A program made the position numbers and the translations under genes. The notes below the pieces were generated by a model that saw only the letters and a list, made by a program, of their open reading frames with translations, was not told the DNA's origin and searched no databases. Source: Halocatena salina (GTDB taxonomy: Archaea; Halobacteriota; Halobacteria; Halobacteriales; Haloarculaceae). From it: a stretch of DNA of 64,000 nucleotides. The DNA is taken from positions 310,001 through 374,000 of the forward strand of contig NZ_CP096021.1 in assembly GCF_023115355.1 (NCBI RefSeq). The letters run 5' to 3'. Shown one piece after another: positions 33,795 to 43,694 of this stretch (within the stretch, counting starts at the first letter, position 1; every line of letters begins with the position of its first letter).

Positions 33795-34331
33795 TCATTT
33801 CTCGAGCCGTTTTAGGGCATCGAGGATTCCATCTGCACCCGGATTTACATCGACGGACGAGACGTGAGACCAGCGGATCACGCCGGCACTATCGATCACG
33901 AAAAGGGCACGCTCGGCAGTTCCATCATCTGATCGATAGACGCCATAGGATCTCGCCACTGCACCTTTGGGTTCGAAATCGGCCAACAGGGGAAACTGAA
34001 GGTTTCGGTCATCCGCAAATGCGGTGTGAGACCACACGCTATCGACAGAGATTCCCAGCAGTTGCGCGTCGTAGCGCCGAAATTCCGAGAGCATCTCGTT
34101 GTACAGCGCCATCTGATCGCCACACACGGGACTCCAGTCCGCGGGATAGAACGCGAGAATCACGGGCTGACCGCGGAAATCGTGCAACGAAATTCTCTGT
34201 TCCGGTGTCGAATACAGGGTGAATTTGGGTGCCTCCGATCCAACCGCAACGATTTCCTCCGTCTGTCGGGGGGCAGCACGATCGATTGGACCACACCTAG
34301 TGAAATCCCGTTTATATACTTCTAGCTGCAT
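33795..34331 (-). CDS. Peroxiredoxin (AhpC/TSA type)
   Basis: A thiol peroxidase that reduces hydrogen peroxide or organic peroxides. The peroxidatic Cys lies in YPADWSPVCGDQMAL, the family's FxPxxxxxxC motif, with the active-site Arg further on; LLADFEPKGAVARSYGVYR and ALFVIDSAGVIRW follow as usual. A resolving Cys is not evident in the C-terminus, suggesting a 1-Cys or atypical type. The start is uncertain: the ATG at 34331 gives 178 residues, but a TATATAAA-like sequence lies within its first codons, so translation may begin nearer to VGSEAPKF. It is downstream of the DsbA-FNT fusion gene on the same strand. Confidence 0.85.
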   Translation of the reverse strand: MQLEVYKRDFTRCGPIDRAAPRQTEEIVAVGSEAPKFTLYSTPEQRISLHDFRGQPVILAFYPADWSPVCGDQMALYNEMLSEFRRYDAQLLGISVDSVWSHTAFADDRNLQFPLLADFEPKGAVARSYGVYRSDDGTAERALFVIDSAGVIRWSHVSSVDVNPGADGILDALKRLEK

Positions 34332-34420
34332 ACGAGTACTGATGATGGCTTCGATAGCGCCGTGTATAGCCATTGTTGTAGAATGGCTACCGCCGACGTT
34401 TTGAACGGTAATACCACCGT

Positions 34421-35992
34421 TCAGTCAGTGGTGTCTTTCTTTTGATCATCAATGGATACGCTACAGCTATCCGTGGCAGTGGTTGGTGTAGCGGTAGTAG
34501 AAGAGTCTGCCCGCACTCTCGTCCTAAATAACTCCCACAGACGGGTTCCAAACAGCCACTCGGACCATGGAAGTTCGAGTCTCCGTCGGTCCCGTTCGGG
34601 GAAGCGTCGGTTTTCAGTCATACTGAAGTTTACAAGTGCGACGAACACGACGCCTCCAACAGTGTTTCCGAGGACGACCGGAACGAAAAACTCGAAAAAG
34701 ACGGTCGAGAAGCCTGCTGTGCCGGTGAATGCGAGAAAGAGCACTTCGCAGGCGCCAACAACACAGTGAAACAGATCCGCTGCTGGAATCGTAAACATGA
34801 TTCCATAGACAATAAGAAGCCGAGAGAGGGTATCTCGTGCTGCATGGACTAACCACACCATCGTTGCGACGAGTCCACCAGCGAATACCCCCTTGTAGAA
34901 GAGCCCTGACCACGAAACACTCAGTGCGTGTTCACCGAACTGATGGGCTGTCTCGGTAGCAACTGGATCAAGGATGCTCGTCGTAGCGAGAAGATACGCC
35001 ATTATTCCTGCACCAATAACGTTCGCAACGAGAACAATCGTCCAAAGTCGAAGAAGTTGGGGAATACTCGCAAGCCGTGTTAGGACAAGCGTTACAGGGG
35101 TAAGTGTATTTTCCGTGAACAGCTGATAGCTCCCGAGAACGATGATTACAAATCCGAGCGGATAGAGCAGGTTCCCCATCACGGTTGGATCTGCTGGGTT
35201 CGCCGCGGTCATGGCCGAGCGTGCAAGAAACGTTGCCCCGATACTGAGACCCGCAGCGAGTCCACTGAAGAACAATAGTCGTGTGCTTCGTTCGACCTCG
35301 TCATCCGCAGTTGCTGTTACTCGTTGGAAGATTTCATCGGCTGAAAACCTATCACGAACGGCTTCACCGGCGGCTGGGGCGCCTCGACGGGAGCGATCGA
35401 TAGTCTCTCGAAGTTCTCGATCCTCCGGTTGCATCGAGCGCTTGATGTCCATGAAATTCCCCGCATCAGCGATCGCAGCGAGCAGGGAATCGAATTCGAG
35501 TGGGCCATCGTAGCGTTTACCGTTGATATAGAACGTTGGTGAACCGTTCACACCACTATGGATTCCACTTAGAAAGTCATCCCTGACTCGTTGGGTGTAC
35601 GTTCCGGAATCGAGTTCCTCTGTGAACCGAGCGGTATCCAAATCGAGGTCTGCAGCATAACCAATGAGATCATCTCGAGCGAGTGCGCCTTGATTCAGAT
35701 AGAGGAGATCGTGCATATCCCAGAACCGATCCTGTGCGCTAGCAGCCTCGGCCGCTTCAGCCGCCTGTTGAGCGTACGAATGTTGCTCTGTAAGCGGGAA
35801 ATTCCGAAACACGAATCGGAGTCGAGTCCCGACTTGATTCTGAATCCGCCGTACAATGGGATAGATGTCGCCACAGAAGGGACATTCATAATCACTGTAC
35901 TGTACGAGTGTTACCGGCGCATCGTTTGATCCACGAATGTGATCGCGTTCACTGACTGGCTGCGTTAGCGTGGATATCTCGGTCTGACTCAT
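34421..35992 (-). CDS. DsbA-like thioredoxin fused to a formate/nitrite-type transporter
   Basis: This 523-residue protein joins two complete modules. Residues 1-190 are a DsbA/Thioredoxin_4 domain with Cys37-Pro-Phe-Cys40 (DYECPFCGDIY) and the cis-Pro loop NGSPTFYING. Residues about 225-470 are a FNT-family channel with six hydrophobic segments; the pore region keeps a His in AADLFHCVVGACEVLF. A Ser/Thr-rich tail follows. FNT proteins conduct formate, nitrite, lactate or hydrosulfide as pentamers with cytosolic N-termini. A fused disulfide/thiol domain points to a redox-linked or sulfur-linked substrate. A peroxiredoxin gene lies downstream on the same strand. No signal peptide precedes the DsbA domain, so it is probably cytosolic. 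Confidence 0.88.
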   Translation of the reverse strand: MSQTEISTLTQPVSERDHIRGSNDAPVTLVQYSDYECPFCGDIYPIVRRIQNQVGTRLRFVFRNFPLTEQHSYAQQAAEAAEAASAQDRFWDMHDLLYLNQGALARDDLIGYAADLDLDTARFTEELDSGTYTQRVRDDFLSGIHSGVNGSPTFYINGKRYDGPLEFDSLLAAIADAGNFMDIKRSMQPEDRELRETIDRSRRGAPAAGEAVRDRFSADEIFQRVTATADDEVERSTRLLFFSGLAAGLSIGATFLARSAMTAANPADPTVMGNLLYPLGFVIIVLGSYQLFTENTLTPVTLVLTRLASIPQLLRLWTIVLVANVIGAGIMAYLLATTSILDPVATETAHQFGEHALSVSWSGLFYKGVFAGGLVATMVWLVHAARDTLSRLLIVYGIMFTIPAADLFHCVVGACEVLFLAFTGTAGFSTVFFEFFVPVVLGNTVGGVVFVALVNFSMTENRRFPERDRRRLELPWSEWLFGTRLWELFRTRVRADSSTTATPTTATDSCSVSIDDQKKDTTD

Positions 35993-36956
35993 CTGATTGA
36001 TTCACCCCACAGTCGCCGTTACGACGATCTGGTTGAAATGATACAAACGCAAGGGCACGATAGTGATGGGGATGCCCCAGTCAAATCCTCCCTTGTCCCG
36101 TTTGCGGTGCGCTCTTTGGTAGTAAGATAGCACGGGTAACTCCCGTGTGTCTACTAGCAAAGAAGAAGAATAACTCTATCGACGACAATCTCACGCCTGT
36201 TTTACCAGAATTCAATAGCGCTTATCACAGGTGAAATTCATTTTCATGCCATAGTTGAATGAATATTTACCATATACTATCTGATAATCTTCACAGAGGG
36301 AATCTTAACACGGATAACTGAGCAGCCAGCCATGAGTGATTCGAGGGAAATCACGTTCCGGTCCCGATCCAGTTCTTCAGCGAGGTTCAGAATCGCCCGA
36401 GAAGAGATAGTGAATACGCTTTTATCTATACATCTATATAAATATACATATGATCGTCTGCGTATAATGATGGAGTTTAACAACGCCGAGCGGAAGATAG
36501 TTCACTCGCCCGTCTAGGTCGGCATTGGTGTTGCTACTGTTGACAGCAAGCGAATCGGTCGTCCGCCGTTCGGCTATGCCATCGAGGGAAGGTTTCTCTA
36601 GCATATTTCCTCGGAGCGTCTAAACCTTCATCTGCGAGGTGTAAGCCGCCCGCAACATCGTCGGAAAGGCCGTTGCAGACGGATACCATACACATCGAGC
36701 GATTGTACGAGGCCTAAAACGACAGGCACCAGTACCGAGCGCTGGCTGACTACCTGCTCACACGCTAGCAGAATGCGAATGAGATTGCAACGACCAAAAT
36801 CGACGACAAACCGAGCGTGGTAGACGACGTTCGCCAGCGTGGCATGACAGCCGGGGGACCGGAAATCATTGAACAGCCCCTCTCGTTAACAGTCAATACG
36901 TGTGGTTGGCTAATTGGAACGTAACAAGATTGCTTCTCCCAATCGTTCGGACGGCA
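35993..36956. other. Gap with decayed recombinase-like sequence
   Basis: In broken plus-strand frames, 36530-36850 reads VDSKRIGRPPFGYAIEG, then IERLYEA and NDRHQYRALADYLLTR, then NANEIATTKIDDKPSVVDDV. The GRPPFG(Y/F) box is common just after the catalytic domain of haloarchaeal serine recombinases, so this may be such a relic, with several stops. The first 450 bases hold nothing I can name apart from the promoter side of the fusion gene. Confidence 0.3.
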
Positions 36957-38228
36957 TCATCCAAGCGGGTCATCTGTAATACTGATGTTGCCGCGGTCCT
37001 CGTGCTCGCCGAGACTTTCCGGGGAGATATCGAAATCGAACACTCCTTTCGGAAGCGCGAGGGTTGAGCAGGCATTAGGAACATCAACGACCCCGCTCTG
37101 TCGCCCCTCGATGGGAACCGTGCTCAAGAGGTGGTAGGCCTGCTGGCCGGTATATCCGAACTTCTTCAGATAATCGATCGCTTGAAGCGAGGCGCGCCGA
37201 TAAGCAGTGTGCGAGTCGATATAGTGTTGTTCTCCGTCCTCTGTTACCGAATATCCACAGAAAGTGACATAGTCTTCGAACGTCGGCCCTCGATTCCCCG
37301 GCTCGAATATTGGGTGATCGACGCCGTACTTGTTCATGCCGTCTTTGACCACATCGAACTCGACATCGATGTATGCAGCCATCTCGATAGCGCCACAGAA
37401 CGAGATTTCTCCATCACCTTGAGACGCGTGGAAATCCCCAATTCCGAACTTTGCGCCCTCCACGTAGACCGGAAAGTACACCGTGGACCCAATAGAGAGG
37501 TCCTTGATGTCGTGGTTTCCTCCGTGTTCACGGGGAGGAACGGTCCGTGCTGCTTCCTCTGCAGCCGCTTCAGCATCATCTGCGTCCATTTCCCCCATCA
37601 GAGCGCCTTCCTTCGTCGGGGGATTCGCAACTGGTGGTTCTGCTTCGCCGGTCGGATGATCGTGGGTCGATTCAGGATCTTTTTCGTGTTTGTCGATGAG
37701 TTTCTGCTCGCGCTCGTTCCACTCCTCGAGGAGTTCCTGATCCGGAGCACATCCAGCCAATCCAGGATGGATCTTTCCTTGATAACGGACATCCGGAATA
37801 TGCCGGGACGAGACAGTGTATCCCTCGAGGTCCCAGATCGACTTCGCTGCATTGGGAAAATGATCGGTGAGGAATCCACCGCCGTTCTGTTGCGAAAACG
37901 TGCCTGTGAATCCGAATTCCCAACGGTCGTTGAGCGGCCCCATATCGAGGAACTCGACCTTCAGCAAGTCACCAGGTTCGGCACCGTTCACATGGACTGG
38001 TCCAGCGAGGTAGTGGACCTGTGTGAGATCCACGTCACGAATCTCGTTTGCGTTGTCGTTGTCCCGAATCTGCCCGCCGGTCCAGTCAAGCGCTTCGAGA
38101 CGCATGGTCTCCCCTGGGTCGGCCTCAACGACAGCAGGAATATCCGGATGCCACCGATTGAAGGGGTTGGAACCGGGTTGCTCATCGGGCGAACTGTCCA
38201 CGTCAACTTCGAATGTTACTTCGGGCAT
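36957..38228 (-). CDS. Formamidase/acetamidase (FmdA family)
   Basis: The 423-residue amidase hydrolyses formamide, acetamide or similar short amides to ammonia and the acid. The beta-rich N-terminal half has RWHPDIPAVVEADPGETMRL and the family stretch HYLAGPVHVNGAEPGDLL. The catalytic core is FHASQGDGEISFCGAIEMAA, with the conserved Asp-Gly-Glu and Cys. VDVPNACSTLALPKGVFDFD ends the domain. I chose the ATG at 38228; an upstream TTG would add four residues. It lies 134 bases downstream of the AmiS-like permease gene on the same strand, forming an uptake-plus-hydrolysis pair, and has a paralogue divergent at 39.7 kb. Confidence 0.92.
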   Translation of the reverse strand: MPEVTFEVDVDSSPDEQPGSNPFNRWHPDIPAVVEADPGETMRLEALDWTGGQIRDNDNANEIRDVDLTQVHYLAGPVHVNGAEPGDLLKVEFLDMGPLNDRWEFGFTGTFSQQNGGGFLTDHFPNAAKSIWDLEGYTVSSRHIPDVRYQGKIHPGLAGCAPDQELLEEWNEREQKLIDKHEKDPESTHDHPTGEAEPPVANPPTKEGALMGEMDADDAEAAAEEAARTVPPREHGGNHDIKDLSIGSTVYFPVYVEGAKFGIGDFHASQGDGEISFCGAIEMAAYIDVEFDVVKDGMNKYGVDHPIFEPGNRGPTFEDYVTFCGYSVTEDGEQHYIDSHTAYRRASLQAIDYLKKFGYTGQQAYHLLSTVPIEGRQSGVVDVPNACSTLALPKGVFDFDISPESLGEHEDRGNISITDDPLG

Positions 38229-38361
38229 AGTTATCACCAATCAATGGACTCCGCGTATACATTTGGGACCTCCAATCTTAATAGTTATGTACAATAATAT
38301 CTATTTAATTTTATAAACAAAGTATAAAAATGATATAATATATCGATAACATTCCTGTAAT

Positions 38362-38886
38362 TCAGGCCCATGGCCAAAATCCAGCGGCCATGAGGTAACC
38401 AGCAGCGGCGGTTACTGTTCCGACAATTGTTGTGAATCCGCCGATCGATCCGGTGTATTCGGTACGTTCTAGTCCGAGAAGGATGAAGAACGTTGTCCAC
38501 AGGACGGCCCAGATCCACCACAGAACTGCAAGCCCGACATCTCCATCCTGTAAGACGAGGAAACCCGTTGGTACAGCCACGACAGCGACGAAGGCACAGT
38601 ACCAACCGAACGACCGTTGATCTTCGATTCCCCGATATGCGTTTACCCCAAGCCAGAGATACGTGAACGAAAAGAGCATCGTCCCTGCTGCTTGGAACGG
38701 TGTTCCTGCTGAAGCTTCTCCTCCAAATCCCCACCAAATTACGATTGCAAATGTGATGAGTCCAGTAAGGAGATTAAATATGGCAACATCGGAACCGTCA
38801 CCACGGCCAAGTAACCAAATTCCATTCACGATGAGAACACCACCAACAAAGAGAAGTCCCATACCAAGAACGTCATACAACGCCAT
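38362..38886 (-). CDS. AmiS/UreI-family amide or urea permease
   Basis: The 174-residue membrane protein has six hydrophobic segments filling its length, starting LGMGLLFVGGVLIVNGIWLL. The family signatures are FTYLWLGVNAYRGIEDQRSF and WYCAFVAVVAVPTGF. Members pass short amides (AmiS) or urea (UreI). Because a formamidase gene follows on the same strand, formamide or acetamide is the likeliest cargo. A decayed copy of the same first helix occurs at 43.4 kb. Confidence 0.92.
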   Translation of the reverse strand: MALYDVLGMGLLFVGGVLIVNGIWLLGRGDGSDVAIFNLLTGLITFAIVIWWGFGGEASAGTPFQAAGTMLFSFTYLWLGVNAYRGIEDQRSFGWYCAFVAVVAVPTGFLVLQDGDVGLAVLWWIWAVLWTTFFILLGLERTEYTGSIGGFTTIVGTVTAAAGYLMAAGFWPWA

Positions 38887-39714
38887 GTTGTGTTACCTCC
38901 CATCCTTTATCCATAGCTATTATCTGTATCAACAGCTTGTAGTATATTATAATTTTTTATCGTACCTTGTCGGAAAACACCGTCTACAGATGGCTATCCA
39001 TGGACTATTGATCATTGAAACGATCCAGTGTCGCATAGGCAAACGCTACTAATTCGCGAATAAGTCATTACAAACGTATGTGTGTAATGGAAAGCATTGT
39101 GCTTTTTAAACATGGCTGTTGTTAGAGCATCAGCCAGTAGATGAGAGGTAACCAGAATTCTTGAAATTTCTGTACTACTGCCTCTGTACAGGGACGCTAG
39201 GCGGTTCACTGCCGAAGTAGAGGAAGCTTTACGTCATTCATCATGGCAGAGCCGTCAGTAGCACTGATGATGTCGAACGTAAGCTGGTAAACGATTACTA
39301 GCTAATGAGCCCGTTGGACACACCAATTTCGGAGGTGGCCGAGCAGTTATCCAGGGGTACCTATCACAGTTCACACACTCCTACGTGTGGTCGGTGCTGC
39401 CGTAGTAGTTATGCGCTTGCTGTGGTCGTTCGGGCGCAGACAGACACGTTCGTTCTCATTCCCTCACAACAACGACAGAGCTTTGGAAGAGTCGGGTCTC
39501 TACGGCCAGTGGCTGTGCTTGCCTGGTGGTGATCACCACGGTATGAGCGCGATCGGGTGGGGCCAAAGTTGTAGTCGGTCTGGATCAGAAAAGAAAATTT
39601 CCCGCATCCGAATCGTCCACTTTCTACCCCCTGTCTATTATTTATTCTTTCTATGATCAAGTGAATATTTACAACTATCTATAACTGCGTCTGAGTTGTA
39701 TGTGAGCATGCATC
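38887..39714. other. Divergent intergenic region between the two amidase units
   Basis: The 830 bases hold the promoters of the amiS-formamidase unit and the second formamidase gene. They are AT-rich near 38940-38960 and 39640-39690. A plus-strand piece near 39104-39250 (MAVVRASASR; EVTRILEISVLLPLYRDARR) is stop-interrupted and not recognised. Confidence 0.35.
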
Positions 39715-40974
39715 ATGCCAGAAACAGTATTTGAGGTCGACGTCGATGCAGATATCGACGAACAACCCGATCCGATCGTCAACCGCTGGCATCCTGATGT
39801 GCCACCAGCCGCGAGCGTAGAGCCGGGAGAGACGTTCAGGGTGGAACAGCTAGACTGGACGGGGAATCAAGTGCACAACGATGACAGTGCGAACGACATT
39901 CGAGACATGCGTCTCGATCCGAACCACCACTTGAGCGGACCGATTGAGGTCAAAGGGGCCGAACCAGGCGACGTACTGGTGGTCGACATTCTCGATCTCG
40001 GTCCGTTCCCCGACAACGAATGGGGTTTTACAGGTATCTTCGACTTGGAGAATGGTGGTGGATTTTTGACTGATCATTTTCCCGAAGCCCGAAAAGTCAT
40101 CTGGGACTTCGATGGCGTCTACGCATCGTCCAGACACATCGACGACGTCCGGTTCCCAGGACTCGCCCACCCAGGGATCATCGGGACTGCGCCGTCACAC
40201 GAACTTCTCGATGAGTGGAACGAGCGCGAACAGGCGCTCATCAACCGGGGACCCGAGGCGGAGACGGGCGTGAACCACGAGACCCGCGAGGATCAGCCCC
40301 CGCTCGCTCTTCCACCCGAGCCCAACGAAGTCCTCTTGGGTGACATGTCCGAGGATGAGGTGGAAGATGCCGCCGAAAAAGCCGCCCGAACGATTCCACC
40401 GCGTGAGAACGCTGGGAACTGTGACATCAAAAACCTGAGCCGTGGCTCACGAGTCTACATCCCAGTGTTCGTTGAGGGAGCTAACTTCATCGTTGGCGAT
40501 CTACACTTCTCGCAAGGTGACGGCGAGATCACGTTCTGTGGTGCCATCGAAATGGCTGGCTTCCTCGATCTTCAGGTTGATCTCATTAAGAATGGTGTCG
40601 AGAGGATGGGAACCGACTACGCCATGTTCAAGCCGGGCTACCAGGATCCTCACTTCTCAGAGTACATCGTATTCGAAGGCTATTCCGTCGATGAGGACGG
40701 TACACAGCACTACAAGAACGCCAACGTTGGTCTCCGGCGCGCCTGTCTCGATGCCATCGACTATCTAACGAACTTCGGATACACGCGCGAGCAGGGGTAC
40801 TTCCTGCTGAGCACGCTGCCCGTCGAAAGCCGAATCGCGGGTATTGTCGATCTCCCGAACACCTGTGTCACTGTGTCGGTTCCACAGGAAGCCTTCGATA
40901 TCGACATCGATCCAGACACACTCACTGACGAAGCCGGCGTCGCGGATCGTGGCAGCGTCGCCAAGACATCGTAA
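39715..40974 (+). CDS. Second formamidase/acetamidase
   Basis: This 419-residue paralogue of the minus-strand amidase follows it along the whole length, for example NRWHPDVPPAASVEPGETFR and FSQGDGEITFCGAIEMAGF, and keeps the same catalytic pattern. Differences cluster in the middle linker (NRGPEAETGVNHETREDQPP against a longer His/Glu-rich linker) and the C-terminus, so substrate range or regulation may differ. It is transcribed away from the amiS-formamidase pair and has no permease beside it. A broken amiS start 2.5 kb downstream suggests it once had one. Confidence 0.92.
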   Translation: MPETVFEVDVDADIDEQPDPIVNRWHPDVPPAASVEPGETFRVEQLDWTGNQVHNDDSANDIRDMRLDPNHHLSGPIEVKGAEPGDVLVVDILDLGPFPDNEWGFTGIFDLENGGGFLTDHFPEARKVIWDFDGVYASSRHIDDVRFPGLAHPGIIGTAPSHELLDEWNEREQALINRGPEAETGVNHETREDQPPLALPPEPNEVLLGDMSEDEVEDAAEKAARTIPPRENAGNCDIKNLSRGSRVYIPVFVEGANFIVGDLHFSQGDGEITFCGAIEMAGFLDLQVDLIKNGVERMGTDYAMFKPGYQDPHFSEYIVFEGYSVDEDGTQHYKNANVGLRRACLDAIDYLTNFGYTREQGYFLLSTLPVESRIAGIVDLPNTCVTVSVPQEAFDIDIDPDTLTDEAGVADRGSVAKTS

Positions 40975-41117
40975 GCGAGCGATTGTACACATCAGCGGAC
41001 CTCTCCCCCTACGCTTTCTTGGAACCGTTCCGATCGGCGGAGAACGGCAGTGTGGCTGATGGTCGACATAGCTGGTGTATGAGTCAACAGTCCGTCGTAG
41101 TGCCCGCTCTCGCGGGA

Positions 41118-41384
41118 TTACTCGCTGGCCCTCACTTGCATCCACCAGAGACGTTGATGGACGTTCCACTCTCCGCTTTGAAGGTTCTGCGATATCGTGT
41201 ACCTGTTGCCCCGTGAGTCAACAACCGTGACGGAGTAGCGATCGGTGTCTACGATCTCCAGTGGTTCGTCGTGATCGTTGAACAGCAACTCGTCCCCTAT
41301 CGAGGCGTTTCCGATACGCTTTGTGAGTGTCGCGGGCGAAAGTGCTTCGCGCCCGCTCTCATCAGTAGGATCGTTCGTGCCCAT
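41118..41384 (-). CDS. Small haloarchaeal protein, function unknown
   Basis: The 88-residue protein has an acidic lead and a compact beta-rich body (IGDELLFNDHDEPLEIVDTD, YSVTVVDSRGNRYTIS), similar in style to short haloarchaeal SH3-like proteins. I used the ATG at 41384 rather than the GTG nine bases upstream. It lies downstream of the chaperonin gene on the same strand, 120 bases after it, and converges with the second formamidase gene. No domain assigned. Confidence 0.6.
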   Translation of the reverse strand: MGTNDPTDESGREALSPATLTKRIGNASIGDELLFNDHDEPLEIVDTDRYSVTVVDSRGNRYTISQNLQSGEWNVHQRLWWMQVRASE

Positions 41385-41507
41385 TTCGACCACCCGATGT
41401 ACGTTCGTCTCGTGAATGTCTTTTCTGGTCCCCCTCAGACCCGATGATCATACGTTCTGAGACGAGCATACTCGGGCAAGCCGAGAAGACGACGAGACCG
41501 AGCGTAG

Positions 41508-43211
41508 CTAGTGCCCGTGTCCATGCCCGCCCATCGAATGTCCGATCGCCCACGGATACCCGTCCGTTGATGTGTGAACAGTATCGGAATCGTGCTCGTG
41601 TTCCTCATCGATGTCACGATCTGACGACGCCGCAATAATATCATCAATCCTTATAATTACGTTCGAAGCCTCCTGAGCGTTTGTGACCGCACGCTGTTTG
41701 ATCGCTAGTGGCTCCAGCACTCCTGCAGTAATCATATTCCGAACGTCTCCCATTAAGACATCGAGTCCAGCGGTGTGGTCGCCTGCGTGCTGTCGGGTAC
41801 GGAGATCGACGAGACTGTCGATCGGATCCATCCCGGCGTTTTTCGCGAGCGTTCGGGGGATGGTCTCGAGTGCGTCAGCGAATGCCATAACGGCCAACTG
41901 TGTTCGCCCTCTGACACCCGCGGCGTAATCGCGGAGGTCTGCTGCAAGCATGGCCTCGGTCGCACCACCGCCGGGAAGTACCTCTCTATGTTCTATAGCC
42001 AATTCGAGCGCGGCGATGCAATCCTCAAGAATCCGCTTCATCTCGGTAGTAACGTGTTCAGTCCCCCCACGGAGGAGAAGCGAGACCTGCTTGGAATCTG
42101 GGCCACCTGTAACGATCACCAGCTCCAGATCGCCGACCTGTCGACGCTCAACGACCTCCGCGAAGCCGGTGTCGGCGGTGGTGAGAAGGTCGATCGACCC
42201 CACATGCCGGGCGCCGGTTGCGCGCCCGAGTTTGAGCAGTTCGTCCTTCCGCGTTCGCTCGACCGCGAGGACGTTCTCACGTGCGAGGAGATGCCGGATC
42301 GGATCGTCAATGCTCTTCTGACAGAACACGACATCCGTGCCAGCGTCTTCAATCGTTGTGACACACTCCTCGTACACCTGATCCTCGTATTCGAGCAACG
42401 CCGAGCGTCGTTCGGGATCATCGAAGCTGACCGTCCCGAGTCCAGTGGCTGTCTCGACTGTCAGTTGGGAATCGATGAGCGCAATCGTAGCGTCTTCGAT
42501 TCGTTGTGGAAACGCTGTGTCTGGCGACACCATAGATGTCGAGGAACGCTCCGTATCGATCACCAGTCCATCGATGACTTCTGAATCGCGAGAACTGCCG
42601 CCGGCGACGGCCTGTTGGGTGATGTTCCGACGATCGACGATCCCATCACGCTCGATCGCCTGCACCGCTCTGACAGCGAGGTCGGCGAGAAACCGGGCAT
42701 CGTGATCGTCCCACTTGCCCGTAATGACTGTCTGAGCGATCTCTCGGAGCTGGTCGGGATCATCAGCGTCAATTCCGATCGTGGCTTGCCGCAGGGTTTC
42801 ACACGCGCGCTTGGTTGCCAAGTGATAGCCATCAGAGATAGTGGTGGGATGAAGCCCCTGTTCGATGAGATCTGCTGCATTCCCAAGTAGTTCGCCCGTC
42901 AAGAGTACAGCAGTCGTGGTTCCATCGCCCATCGCGTCCTCCTGAGTTTCGGCCACACGAACTACCATCTCAGCGATCGGATGATCGATATCCATCCGGT
43001 CAAGAATACTCGCTCCATCATTCGTGACGACAATCTTCCCGTCCGAAGTGAGTAGCATCTTGTCCATACTCTTCGGCCCGAGTGTGGTCCGAATCGTCTC
43101 GGCGAGTGCCTGTCCTGCGGAGAAATTGGCGTGTTGGGCGTCTACACCTTGGAGACGTTCGGCGTCCTCGTTCACTGCCGGAAACAGTTGTTGGATGCTA
43201 CCTCTCCTCAT
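41508..43211 (-). CDS. Thermosome (group II chaperonin) subunit
   Basis: This 567-residue ATP-driven protein-folding chaperonin forms a double ring in the cytosol. The nucleotide motifs are intact: [11 protein letters not shown] (43-53), TNDGASIL (63-70), [12 protein letters not shown] (91-102) and [10 protein letters not shown] near 400. Several features set it apart from housekeeping thermosomes: a shortened, altered N-terminus ([11 protein letters not shown]), divergent apical residues, and a tail ending [11 protein letters not shown] instead of the usual Met/Gly repeats. It is probably an accessory paralogue, with the main subunits elsewhere. The start ATG has no good alternative nearby. 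Confidence 0.9.
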   Translation of the reverse strand: MRRGSIQQLFPAVNEDAERLQGVDAQHANFSAGQALAETIRTTLGPKSMDKMLLTSDGKIVVTNDGASILDRMDIDHPIAEMVVRVAETQEDAMGDGTTTAVLLTGELLGNAADLIEQGLHPTTISDGYHLATKRACETLRQATIGIDADDPDQLREIAQTVITGKWDDHDARFLADLAVRAVQAIERDGIVDRRNITQQAVAGGSSRDSEVIDGLVIDTERSSTSMVSPDTAFPQRIEDATIALIDSQLTVETATGLGTVSFDDPERRSALLEYEDQVYEECVTTIEDAGTDVVFCQKSIDDPIRHLLARENVLAVERTRKDELLKLGRATGARHVGSIDLLTTADTGFAEVVERRQVGDLELVIVTGGPDSKQVSLLLRGGTEHVTTEMKRILEDCIAALELAIEHREVLPGGGATEAMLAADLRDYAAGVRGRTQLAVMAFADALETIPRTLAKNAGMDPIDSLVDLRTRQHAGDHTAGLDVLMGDVRNMITAGVLEPLAIKQRAVTNAQEASNVIIRIDDIIAASSDRDIDEEHEHDSDTVHTSTDGYPWAIGHSMGGHGHGH

Positions 43212-43694
43212 TGCAATCTCGTTCTACTACAACGACGGCACCTCATAAAAATATACCTCGTAATCGGCCCACCATCCTCCGGTTGAACGGTACACCACAC
43301 ACATCACCCACACCAATCATAATATTTTAATTCCATTATGATGATAAAGTGGGTGTGGTATGAATTGGTGTAGTACGTTACTGTAGGACATGAAAAGCAA
43401 CAATCATAGGGGGAAGGGATGAACGACGTCACTCCACACCGTCCTCGGAATGGGATTATTGTTTGTCGGCGCGGTACTGATCGTAAACAGCATCGGTTGC
43501 TTGGGAAGATAAGCAGTCGTAATATGGCAGTAACAACCCCCAAGAATTATGAGTCCTGTCCACTTTTTTCTGTAGTAATGTCATTCGATCCCGACCGTGT
43601 GACGACGATTACGTTCGATTCGCACAGCGTCTATTCATGACTGATTACAGATGGTATAGATGATTCTAATCTAATACTACAACAATCATATCAA
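43212..43694. other. Gap with an amiS relic
   Basis: Holds the chaperonin promoter on the left, the amiS-like scrap at 43432-43512, and otherwise AT-rich DNA with no gene visible. Confidence 0.5.
43432..43512 (+). pseudogene. 5' scrap of an amiS/ureI gene
   Basis: The plus strand reads LHTVLGMGLLFVGAVLIVNS followed by IGCLGR and a stop. It matches the first helix of the intact permease at 38.4-38.9 kb (YDVLGMGLLFVGGVLIVNG, IWLLGR) almost residue for residue. Everything after the first helix is gone. Confidence 0.7.

Noticed and set aside
37131-38297. 388-residue plus-strand open frame
   Set aside because: Antisense to the formamidase, with basic and Cys-rich composition. The amidase on the other strand is clearly the gene.
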